5,368 bases of DNA from Legionellales bacterium (GTDB lineage Bacteria; Pseudomonadota; Gammaproteobacteria; Berkiellales; Berkiellaceae). The stretch lies in assembly GCA_023266435.1 (NCBI GenBank), contig JAHFQF010000162.1:1-5368 (forward strand), read 5' to 3'. The notes beneath the pieces were generated by a model that was not told where the DNA came from, did not search any database, and saw only the letters and a list, made by a program, of their open reading frames with translations. Shown here in pieces: positions 1 to 5,211 of this stretch. The first letter of the stretch is position 1. Every line of letters begins with the position of its first letter. The translations under genes and the position numbers were made by a program.

Positions 1-704
1 CCACGCAAATCTTCAAAAGCACCCAATTGATCTTTCAAAATGGTTGCAGCTCTTCTGATTGCTTCTTCAGGCTCAATAGAACCATCTGTTTCTAAATCGA
101 TGATCAATTTATCTAAATCTGTTCTACCTTCCACACGCGCATTTTCAACTTGGCACGCCACTCTGCGTACTGGGCTGAATGTTGCGTCTAACTGCAGATT
201 ACCGATCGATTGTGTTTCATCTTCTGCTTTACGACGGTGAGAAGCAGGTACATACCCTCTGCCACGCTCAACACGCAAGGTCATGTTCAATGTGATTTCT
301 TTCGTCAAGTGGCAAATCACTTGTTCAGGATTAATAACAATGATGTCATGATCGACTGCGATGTCAGCAGCTCTAACAACCCCAGGACCTTTCTTATGAA
401 CAGACAACACAGCCACATCTTTAGACTGCATTCTAAATGAAAGCTCTTTGAGGTTTAATAAAATTTCAACTACGTCCTCTTGAACACCCTCTACTGCGGT
501 GTATTCATGTAAAACGCCTTCAATTTGAACCTCAACTACCGCGCATCCTGGCATGGATGACAATAGTATTCTGCGCAAAGAATTGCCTAGCGTATGGCCA
601 AACCCTCTTTCTAGAGGTTCAAGCACAATCTTTGCATGGTTCTGTGACACAGAATGAATGGTCACAGATCGAGGTTTTAAAAATTCTGCCGCATTGTTTG
701 ACAT
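1..704 (-). CDS. rpoA: RNA polymerase alpha subunit, N-terminal part (3' end cut off by window edge)
   Basis: The frame opens with ATG at 704 and stays open to the left edge, giving 234 residues of a protein that is normally about 330. It encodes RNA polymerase alpha, whose N-terminal domain dimerises and nucleates assembly of beta and beta'. The start reads MSNNAAEFLKPRSV and lines up without a gap with E. coli alpha, placing Arg45 in the conserved stretch GNSLRRILLSSMPG (residues 40-53), a site known to matter for assembly. Other family signatures are GVLHEY (63-68), GVQED (73-77), CHLT (131-134), GRGYVPAS (148-155) and RTDLDKL near 195. The visible part is essentially the whole N-terminal domain; the linker and the C-terminal domain that contacts UP elements and activators lie outside. 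It is 24 nt downstream of rpsD and has its own strong ribosome binding site. rplQ is expected next. No oddities seen. Confidence 0.97.
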   Translation of the reverse strand, partial: MSNNAAEFLKPRSVTIHSVSQNHAKIVLEPLERGFGHTLGNSLRRILLSSMPGCAVVEVQIEGVLHEYTAVEGVQEDVVEILLNLKELSFRMQSKDVAVLSVHKKGPGVVRAADIAVDHDIIVINPEQVICHLTKEITLNMTLRVERGRGYVPASHRRKAEDETQSIGNLQLDATFSPVRRVACQVENARVEGRTDLDKLIIDLETDGSIEPEEAIRRAATILKDQLGAFEDLR

Positions 705-710
705 GTGTCT

Positions 711-716
711 TCCTCC
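711..716 (-). promoter_or_regulatory. Strong ribosome binding site of rpoA
   Basis: Read on the minus strand this is GGAGGA, six bases upstream of the rpoA ATG, with further G residues just before it. It is one of the two best Shine-Dalgarno matches in the window. This would support independent, efficient initiation of alpha, although the gene shares a transcript with rpsD. The link to expression level is inference. Confidence 0.8.
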
Positions 717-728
717 GCCCCTATGGCA

Positions 729-1343
729 TTATTTCGAGTACAATTCGACAACTAGCTGTTCATTGATGTCGTAGGGCAAATCCTCACGTTCAGGAGCGCG
801 CTTCAAAGAACCAGAAAATGCTTTCACATCTATCTCGATCCAATCGGCCATCTCATGATTAGCGGTATTTTGCAGAGACTCTTGAATACGTGTTTGTTTC
901 TGAGCTTTTTCTCTCACTGAAACAACATCACCAGCTACAACTTGGAAAGAAGGAATGTTTACTGTTTTTCCGTTTACCAATATGGCTTTATGACTGACCA
1001 GTTGTCTGGCTTCTCTTCTTGTTGCAGCAAAACCCATTCTGTATACGATGTTATCAAGTCTGCACTCTAATAACTGCAGCAATCTGTTACTGGTATGCCC
1101 TTTTTCTCTGTCTGCTCTTTCATAAAGCAACTTAAAAGGCTTCTCTAGCAAACCATATTTAAAGCGCAATTGTTGTTTAGCGCTTAACTGCAAACCATAA
1201 CCTGTGGAGCGCTTTTTAGCTTGCCCATGTTGACCAGGTCTTGTCTGCAAATTACATTTTGTCTTCAAATCACGCGTTTTAAAATCCAAATCCATTTCAA
1301 AACGTCTTGAAATACGACATGTGGGTCCAATGTATCTAGCCAT
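729..1343 (-). CDS. rpsD: 30S ribosomal protein S4
   Basis: This 204-residue protein is S4, a primary 16S rRNA binding protein that starts assembly of the 5' domain of the small subunit; in E. coli it is also the translational repressor of the alpha operon. The ends are typical: MARYIGPTCRISRR at the start and DINEQLVVELYSK at the end. PGQHG lies near residues 36-40, and the S4 RNA-binding domain spans roughly 94-155, with RLDNIVYRMGFAATRREARQ and VSHKAILVNGKTVNIPS. E. coli S4 has 206 residues; the two-residue difference falls in the N-terminal segment after SRR, where the usual EGTDLFLKSG is replaced by FEMDLDFKT. Cys9 and Cys30 are present, but the other two cysteines of zinc-binding S4 forms are absent. 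The gene follows rpsK by 20 nt, with AGGTG (1354-1358) ten bases ahead of the ATG as a modest ribosome binding site. Confidence 0.97.
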   Translation of the reverse strand: MARYIGPTCRISRRFEMDLDFKTRDLKTKCNLQTRPGQHGQAKKRSTGYGLQLSAKQQLRFKYGLLEKPFKLLYERADREKGHTSNRLLQLLECRLDNIVYRMGFAATRREARQLVSHKAILVNGKTVNIPSFQVVAGDVVSVREKAQKQTRIQESLQNTANHEMADWIEIDVKAFSGSLKRAPEREDLPYDINEQLVVELYSK

Positions 1344-1363
1344 AAAATCTCTACACCTACACT

Positions 1364-1753
1364 CTAAACTCTACGTTCTTTTGCTGGCCGGCAACCATTA
1401 AAAGGGATACCAGTGACATCATATATACCTGTGACATTACAGTAAGTCTTTACAGCTCTTGCGGCTGCTTCTCTTCCTGAACCAGGACCAGCCACACGAA
1501 TCTCAGCATTTTCAATGCCATACATGTCTTTTGCAGCTTGACAGGCTTTATCAGCAGCAACCTGCGCAGCAAATGGAGTGCTCTTCCTAGAGCCCCTAAA
1601 ACCACTACCACCGGCGGTAGCCCAACTCAACACATTCCCTTTGTTGTCAGTTACTGTAATAATCGTGTTATTAAATGACGCATTGATAAAAACAATCACG
1701 TCCGTCACAACACGTTTTGACTTCTTTTTGCGAACGGCTTGCACTTTTGCCAT
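1364..1753 (-). CDS. rpsK: 30S ribosomal protein S11
   Basis: At 129 residues this has exactly the length of E. coli S11, a platform protein of the small subunit near the E site and the mRNA exit. Clear family stretches are NASFNNTIITVTD (residues 24-36), the block GGSGFRGSRKSTPFAAQVAA (48-67) and the end NGCRPAKERRV (119-129). Asn119-Gly120, the site where E. coli S11 carries an isoaspartate, is kept. The flanking C-terminal motif is unusual: IPFNGCRPAKERRV where bacteria nearly always have IPHNGCRPPK followed by basic residues. GPGSGRE also replaces the common GPGPGRE. It lies 27 nt after rpsM; the ribosome binding site is weak, the best match being GTGGTG at 1760-1765, six bases before the ATG. 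The start is fixed by the family MAK opening. The identification is firm; the divergence looks like genuine lineage change, since the frame is intact. Confidence 0.97.
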   Translation of the reverse strand: MAKVQAVRKKKSKRVVTDVIVFINASFNNTIITVTDNKGNVLSWATAGGSGFRGSRKSTPFAAQVAADKACQAAKDMYGIENAEIRVAGPGSGREAAARAVKTYCNVTGIYDVTGIPFNGCRPAKERRV

Positions 1754-1780
1754 ATTTTACACCACTAATCTATAAATGAA

Positions 1781-2143
1781 TTATTTAACGCCTTTTGATT
1801 TGCCTTTGCGAGTTCTCGCATTGGTCCGTGTTCTTTGTCCACGAACAGGCAAAGAGGAACGATGCCTTAAGCCACGGTAACATTTGATATCACCCAAACG
1901 TTTAATGGCTGCAGAGACACGTCTTCTTAGATCACCTTCCACCGTCATACCGGCAATCATCTCTCTAATCTGCGAGACTTCGTCTTCTGTCAAATCTTTA
2001 ATGCGTGTTGCAGGATTTACATTCACTGTGGCGCATATCTTTACTGCCGTGGGCGTGCCAATCCCATAAATGTCTGTTAGTGCAATAACAACGTGGCTGT
2101 TAGTTCGCATTATGATGTTTTGGATCCGAACCACCGTACTCAT
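1781..2143 (-). CDS. rpsM: 30S ribosomal protein S13
   Basis: This is S13, a head protein of the small subunit that forms bridges to L5 on the large subunit and whose basic tail reaches the P-site tRNA. The core is typical: HVVIALTDIYGIG (residues 17-29), EGDLRRRVSAAIKRLGD (69-85), then CYRGLRHRSSLPVRGQRTRT and NARTRKGKSKGVK to the end. With the ATG at 2143 it has 120 residues against 118 in E. coli. The N-terminus MSTVVRIQNIIMRTNSH differs from the usual MARIAGINIPDHKH and is three residues longer. Beginning instead at the GTG of codon 4 (2134) would restore the M-x-R-I register and give 117 residues. I keep the ATG because GGAGAG (2152-2157) lies eight bases before it and 17 before the GTG. 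It is the first gene after the 88-nt gap and should head the alpha operon. Confidence 0.95.
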   Translation of the reverse strand: MSTVVRIQNIIMRTNSHVVIALTDIYGIGTPTAVKICATVNVNPATRIKDLTEDEVSQIREMIAGMTVEGDLRRRVSAAIKRLGDIKCYRGLRHRSSLPVRGQRTRTNARTRKGKSKGVK

Positions 2144-2151
2144 TAAGTTAT

Positions 2152-2157
2152 CTCTCC
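2152..2157 (-). promoter_or_regulatory. Ribosome binding site of rpsM
   Basis: On the minus strand this reads GGAGAG and sits eight bases before the ATG at 2143. It decides the start choice for S13, because the alternative GTG at codon 4 would be 17 bases away. If S4 control is conserved, this site would be the one made inaccessible. Confidence 0.65.
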
Positions 2158-2187
2158 AAATAATGTATTGCTTTCAAAAATTTAGTT

Positions 2188-2201
2188 GCGTCAGGTTACG
2201 C
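2188..2201 (-). other. Small hairpin in the rpmJ–rpsM gap
   Basis: The transcript would read GCGU, loop AACCUG, ACGC: a perfect four-base-pair stem with a six-base loop, and two more A-U pairs are possible outside a three-base bulge. The loop bases AACC could pair with GGUU in codons 4-5 of rpsM (2132-2129), which would give a pseudoknot spanning the start codon, or with GGUU just after rpmJ (2229-2226). Four pairs can easily arise by chance, so only the stem itself is directly seen. Confidence 0.35.
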
Positions 2202-2231
2202 TAGATTGCTAAAAAAATCAATTAGAACCTT

Positions 2232-2345
2232 TTAGCCTTGTACTTGCTTATGCTTGCCATTTTTACAAATGACTCTCACTTTGCCGTGTCTTTTAATGAC
2301 TTTGCAATCTTTACAAATTGTCTTAACAGATGCTCTAACTTTCAT
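2232..2345 (-). CDS. rpmJ: 50S ribosomal protein L36 (zinc-binding form)
   Basis: This 37-residue gene opens MKVRASVKTICKDCK and ends GKHKQVQG, the unmistakable L36 pattern. L36 is the smallest protein of the large subunit and helps shape 23S rRNA near the L6 and L16 region. Cys11, Cys14, Cys27 and His32 form the CCCH zinc ribbon, so this is the zinc-containing version rather than the cysteine-less paralogue some bacteria induce under zinc shortage. It is one residue shorter than the E. coli protein and equal in length to the form common in many other bacteria. The gene lies 21 nt after secY, its usual gammaproteobacterial partner. GGTGG (2350-2354) four bases before the ATG is a fair ribosome binding site. 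An 88-nt gap follows, so this is probably the last gene of the spc operon proper. Confidence 0.96.
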   Translation of the reverse strand: MKVRASVKTICKDCKVIKRHGKVRVICKNGKHKQVQG

Positions 2346-2366
2346 AATTCCACCATTATCATTTTA

Positions 2367-3680
2367 CTAACGAACTAGAGTTGTTTTGCTGAAATTAGCT
2401 TTTTTCATGAGTGACTCGTATTGCCTAGACATCAAATGCGCTTGTACTTGCGCTATAAAGTCCATGACCACCACCACCACGATGAGTAAAGATGTTCCAC
2501 CAAAATAAAACGGTACTTGCCAAGCCCAAACCAAGATCTCTGGTAACAAAGCGACTGCCGTAATGTAACAAGCCCCACCCAAAGTCAGACGGGTCAAAAT
2601 TGTATCTATATACTGTGCGGTCTGATCGCCTGGTCTAATACCCGGAATAAACGCACCAGATTTCTTTAAATTTTCTGCTGTTTCCTTTGGGTTAAAGACC
2701 AAAGCGGTATAAAAGAAACAGAAAAACACTATGCCTAATCCAAACAGCAATATATAGGCTGGTTGTCCAGGTGATAATGCCATCCCAATTGCCTGTAACC
2801 ACTCAAAGCCCGTGCTTTGCCCAAACCATTGCCCTACTGTGGCAGGCAATAAGATCAAGCTAGACGCAAATATGGGAGGAATCACCCCCGACATATTCAG
2901 CTTGAATGGTAAGTGGCTTTTTTGAGCCGCATAAACCTGCCGCCCTTGTTGCCGCTTAGCATATTGTACCGTAATACGCCGTTGTCCTCGCTCTACAAAT
3001 ACAATGAAGGCGACAACCGATAACAAAACACAGAGTAACACCACCAATACGATCGGCTGCATCAACCCTTGGCGAACTTGCTCAATGGTATTACCAATCG
3101 CAACAGGTAATCCAGAGACAATCCCTGCAAATATAATGAGGGAAATACCATTACCCACTCCACGCTCAGTGATCTGCTCACCTAGCCACATCAAGAACAA
3201 CGTGCCAGTCACTAACGTTACAGTCGTAGTAAAGAAAAACGCGCCAGAAGGATTAAAAGCGATGCCTTGCCCTACTAAGTATTTTGCCAAACCAAACGCT
3301 TGGAAGGTGGCCAGAAAAAGTGTTCCATACCGTGTGTATTGAGATATCTTTCTACGCCCGGACTCACCTTCTTTTTTCAGCTGATCCAAGCTAGGCAGCA
3401 CTGCTGTTAATAACTGCATGATGATAGATGCAGAAATATATGGCATTACGCCCATTGTAAACACAGTGAGTCGCGATAGCGCGCCTCCTGAAAACAAATT
3501 AAATAAACCGAAAATGCCCGCCTGATTATTTGAGAACAAAGCTTGCAATTTCTGGGGATCTAGCCCGGGGACAGGAATATGCGCCCCGATGCGATAGACC
3601 AGTAGAGCTAAAAAAACAAACCAAAGTCTCTTTTTTAGCTCTACTAACCCACTGGATTCATTTTGGTTTCCAAGTGCCAT
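2367..3680 (-). CDS. secY: Preprotein translocase channel subunit SecY
   Basis: This 437-residue protein (443 in E. coli) is SecY, the inner membrane pore that with SecE and SecG passes unfolded proteins to the periplasm and inserts membrane proteins. Ten membrane segments can be placed at about 18-38, 72-95, 117-136, 150-170, 178-197, 207-230, 263-285, 308-330, 366-386 and 392-412. The plug region carries GLFNLFSGGALSR (58-70). The cytoplasmic loops that contact SecA and the ribosome are kept: ERGQRRI with YAKRQQGR (230-247), and FNPKETAENLKKSGAFIPG with Arg349 in GIRPG, equivalent to E. coli Arg357. GESGRRKISQYTRYGT (105-120) precedes segment 3. The start codon shares one base with the rplO stop (TAATG), suggesting coupled translation; AAGG at 3691-3694 is the likely ribosome binding site. 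The TAG stop is followed at once by an in-frame TAA. An intact, full-length copy. Confidence 0.98.
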   Translation of the reverse strand: MALGNQNESSGLVELKKRLWFVFLALLVYRIGAHIPVPGLDPQKLQALFSNNQAGIFGLFNLFSGGALSRLTVFTMGVMPYISASIIMQLLTAVLPSLDQLKKEGESGRRKISQYTRYGTLFLATFQAFGLAKYLVGQGIAFNPSGAFFFTTTVTLVTGTLFLMWLGEQITERGVGNGISLIIFAGIVSGLPVAIGNTIEQVRQGLMQPIVLVVLLCVLLSVVAFIVFVERGQRRITVQYAKRQQGRQVYAAQKSHLPFKLNMSGVIPPIFASSLILLPATVGQWFGQSTGFEWLQAIGMALSPGQPAYILLFGLGIVFFCFFYTALVFNPKETAENLKKSGAFIPGIRPGDQTAQYIDTILTRLTLGGACYITAVALLPEILVWAWQVPFYFGGTSLLIVVVVVMDFIAQVQAHLMSRQYESLMKKANFSKTTLVR

Positions 3681-4120
3681 TAAGACTCAACCTTGCCACC
3701 ACAAGCTTCGATTGCTTGTTTAGCGCCAGAGGTAACTCGTACATTGGCCGTGGAAAATGTTAGCGCCTTCTCTAATTCCCCATGCAACATCACCTTTACG
3801 CGTTTAATATTCGCTGTAATGATTCCTGCTGCTCTTAATGCCTCTATAGTGACTTCTTTGCTATCAAGCTTATTCAGCTCAGACAAGCGAACGCTTGCAG
3901 AGATACGCGAAACTCGAGATGTAAAACCCACCTTTGGAAGGCGCATTTGTAAGGGCATTTGACCGCCTTCAAACGCGATATCATGGTAACCGCCAGCTCT
4001 CGCTTTTTGACCTTTGTGACCACGACCGGCTGTCTTTCCCAAACCGCTACCAGGACCCCTGCCCACTCTTCTTTTGGAAAACTTTGAGCCCATGGCTGGT
4101 TTTAATGTATTAAATTGCAT
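3680..4120 (-). CDS. rplO: 50S ribosomal protein L15
   Basis: This is L15, a late-assembling large-subunit protein of 146 residues (144 in E. coli) that threads a glycine- and arginine-rich N-terminal arm into 23S rRNA. The opening MQFNTLKPAMGS and the arm with RRVGRGPGSGLGKTAGRGHKGQKAR (read as two runs, about residues 17-29 and 30-41) are diagnostic, followed by FEGGQMPLQMRLPKVGFTSR (50-69). The C-terminal globular domain ends with TSGAKQAIEACGGKVES, matching the L15 signature. The start codon follows the rpmD stop with no gap (TAAATG). Its ribosome binding site, TGAGGA (4128-4133), lies inside the last codons of rpmD. The stop overlaps the secY start by one base. This tight packing points to one translation unit from rpmD to secY. 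No unusual features. Confidence 0.97.
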   Translation of the reverse strand: MQFNTLKPAMGSKFSKRRVGRGPGSGLGKTAGRGHKGQKARAGGYHDIAFEGGQMPLQMRLPKVGFTSRVSRISASVRLSELNKLDSKEVTIEALRAAGIITANIKRVKVMLHGELEKALTFSTANVRVTSGAKQAIEACGGKVES

Positions 4121-4309
4121 TTAATTTTCCTCAACAGCAACCATATAGGATATTTTATTAATCATACCTAAGTTCTCAGGAGTATTTTTCACCTGCACAG
4201 TATGATGCAATCTCCGAAGACCCAACCCTTTGGCACATTGAATATGCGCTGGCTTTCTGCCAATTAAACTTTTCTTCAATGTTACTGTTAGCAAATCTGT
4301 TTTACTCAT
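4121..4309 (-). CDS. rpmD: 50S ribosomal protein L30
   Basis: This 62-residue protein is L30, a small alpha-beta protein on the surface of the large subunit. The signature is the central GLGLRRLHHTVQVKNTPENL (about residues 29-48) followed by GMINKISYMVAVEE, which matches the E. coli end GMINAVSFMVKVEE. It is three residues longer than the E. coli protein, with the extra residues near the N-terminus (MSKTDLLTVTLKKSLIGRKP). The start overlaps the end of rpsE by eight bases in the arrangement ATGAGTAA. The very strong ribosome binding site AGGAGG lies within the rpsE coding sequence, so ribosomes finishing S5 would stop right at this site. The gene abuts rplO with no gap. L30 is dispensable or missing in some bacteria, so its intact presence here is of mild interest. 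The identification is secure despite the small size. Confidence 0.96.
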   Translation of the reverse strand: MSKTDLLTVTLKKSLIGRKPAHIQCAKGLGLRRLHHTVQVKNTPENLGMINKISYMVAVEEN

Positions 4310-4820
4310 CAGAGCCTCCTAGAATTTCAGAAAGCGCCTTTCCTCTCTTCTCAGCAATAGATTCTGGTGAATAGCTGTTAGATAAACCTTTGATGGTTGC
4401 TCGTACAACATTCACTGGATTTGTAGAGCCATAGCATTTTGCTAATACGTTCTGGATACCCGCTACTTCAAATATGGCTCGCATCGCTCCACCAGCTATT
4501 ACTCCGGTACCTTCTGATGCTGGCTTCATGAAAACTTTTGAGGCACCATGGCGCGCAATGACTGTATGATGCAAAGTGTTACCCTTCATAGGAACTTGAA
4601 TAATGTTGCGCTTTGCGTTTTCCATCGCTTTTTTAATTGCGTCCGGGACTTCACGTGCTTTACCACTACCAATACCAACACGGCCCTTGCCGTCCCCGAC
4701 TACTGTGAGCGCAGAAAAACCAAATATTCTACCACCCTTAACGACTTTAGCCGTTCTTTTGACGGTAATTAGCTTTTCTTCGTATTGACCTTCAACTTTT
4801 TTTCCAGCATCAGCACTCAT
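4302..4820 (-). CDS. rpsE: 30S ribosomal protein S5
   Basis: This 172-residue protein (167 in E. coli) is S5, which lies at the mRNA entry side of the small subunit and affects decoding accuracy. The N-terminal RNA-binding domain holds VVKGGRIFGFSALTVVGDG (26-44) and GKAREVPDAIKKAMENAKRN (53-72). The C-terminal domain has PASEGTGVIAGGAMRAIFEV and NVLAKCYGSTNPVNVVRAT, both almost identical to E. coli. The loop around residues 21-31 (KRTAKVVKGGR) is where spectinomycin-resistance changes occur in E. coli; no obvious loss is seen, but I cannot infer a drug phenotype. It starts ten bases after rplR, and AAGGG (4828-4832), overlapping the rplR stop, is the ribosome binding site. Its last eight bases overlap rpmD. 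The few extra residues are at the two ends. Confidence 0.97.
   Translation of the reverse strand: MSADAGKKVEGQYEEKLITVKRTAKVVKGGRIFGFSALTVVGDGKGRVGIGSGKAREVPDAIKKAMENAKRNIIQVPMKGNTLHHTVIARHGASKVFMKPASEGTGVIAGGAMRAIFEVAGIQNVLAKCYGSTNPVNVVRATIKGLSNSYSPESIAEKRGKALSEILGGSDE
4315..4320 (-). promoter_or_regulatory. Consensus ribosome binding site of rpmD inside rpsE
   Basis: Minus-strand AGGAGG, five bases before the rpmD ATG, lies within the codons for the Gly-Gly near the end of S5. It is the best Shine-Dalgarno match in the window. Its placement, with the eight-base gene overlap, supports reinitiation or direct coupling between S5 and L30. Confidence 0.8.
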
Positions 4821-4830
4821 TTACAAACCC

Positions 4831-5202
4831 TTATACATTTACACCATTTTCACGCAATGTGCTCACCAAAGCAGCCACACGTCCATGATATTTAAATCCG
4901 GAGCGATCACATGCTAATGACAGAATTTCTGCATTTTTGATTCTTTCCGCTAAAATCTCAGCCACTTTCTTTGATTTTTCGGACTTGGTTAGCGTTACGT
5001 TATCTTTTCTCAATTCTAAGCTGCTTGCGCTGACCAAGACGCTGCCACCAACTGGCGCAATGACTTGAGCATAAATATGCTTGCCTGATCTATGCAAACT
5101 TAGCCGAGCCGTGTCTCTCTCAACCCCAAGCAATTTAATATGATGACGAGATTTCTTTGCTCTTCTTTCTCTCATCGTCTTTTTACTAACAAGCTTTTTC
5201 AT
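4831..5202 (-). CDS. rplR: 50S ribosomal protein L18
   Basis: This 123-residue protein is L18, which binds 5S rRNA and with L5 carries it to the central protuberance of the large subunit. The N-terminal third is very basic (MKKLVSKKTMRERRAKKSRH), as expected for its rRNA-binding tail. The family core follows: RLSLHRSGKHIYAQVIAP (33-50), VLVSASSLELR, and the closing FKYHGRVAALVSTLRENG preceded by CDRSG. It is six residues longer than E. coli L18 (117), mostly in the N-terminal tail. A second ATG at codon 10 (5175) would shorten the tail but has no ribosome binding site, whereas AGG eight bases before the ATG at 5202 supports the longer form. The gene lies nine bases after rplF and ten before rpsE. 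Confidence 0.96.
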   Translation of the reverse strand: MKKLVSKKTMRERRAKKSRHHIKLLGVERDTARLSLHRSGKHIYAQVIAPVGGSVLVSASSLELRKDNVTLTKSEKSKKVAEILAERIKNAEILSLACDRSGFKYHGRVAALVSTLRENGVNV

Positions 5203-5211
5203 GATACTTAC

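Larger units (their letters stand above)
2144..2231 (-). promoter_or_regulatory. Candidate alpha operon leader between rpmJ and rpsM
   Basis: This 88-nt gap is much longer than any other junction here (the rest are 27 nt or less). In E. coli the same place, between rpmJ and rpsM, holds the alpha operon leader, where S4 binds a pseudoknot around the rpsM start and blocks translation of S13, S11, S4 and L17. What can be seen, in transcription order: a run of seven T (2217-2211), a possible TTGATT (2221-2216) and TAACCT (2198-2193) pair 17 bases apart as a poor promoter match, a small hairpin at 2201-2188, an AT-rich stretch, and GGAGAG before the ATG. The regulatory role is inferred from position and the established E. 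coli system; I cannot show a conserved S4 target by eye. Confidence 0.4.

Noticed and set aside
40..766. Plus-strand open frames at 40-240, 210-440 and 557-766
   Set aside because: All lie antisense to the rpoA coding sequence or its junction with rpsD, overlap one another and show no protein family features.
1578..2069. Plus-strand open frames at 1578-1775 and 1884-2069
   Set aside because: They are mirror readings of rpsK and rpsM, which are unambiguous on the other strand.
2211..2217. T-run after rpmJ as a rho-independent terminator
   Set aside because: There is no GC-rich stem directly before it; the only stem uses the T-run itself as one arm.
2193..2221. TTGATT and TAACCT, 17 bases apart, as an alpha operon promoter
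   Set aside because: Not given its own entry: the -10 matches only three of six positions and the DNA is AT-rich, so chance is likely. Mentioned only within the leader.
2467..2480. ACC trinucleotide repeat
   Set aside because: On the coding strand it gives the run of Val codons in the last membrane segment of SecY, which E. coli SecY also has as a Val-rich run; the repeat unit keeps the frame, so it is not a switch.
3004..3342. Plus-strand open frame of 112 codons inside secY
   Set aside because: It is wholly antisense to a clear, full-length secY, has low-complexity Thr/Asn/Lys composition and resembles no known protein.
3693..3962. Plus-strand open frame of 89 codons inside rplO
   Set aside because: It lies antisense to intact rplO, and its reading comes from the complement of L15 codons.
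4548..4788. Plus-strand open frames at 4548-4772 and 4603-4788
   Set aside because: Both are antisense to rpsE in two different frames and overlap each other.
5175..5202. Shorter rplR start at codon 10
   Set aside because: No ribosome binding site precedes it, and the basic N-terminal tail of the longer form fits L18.
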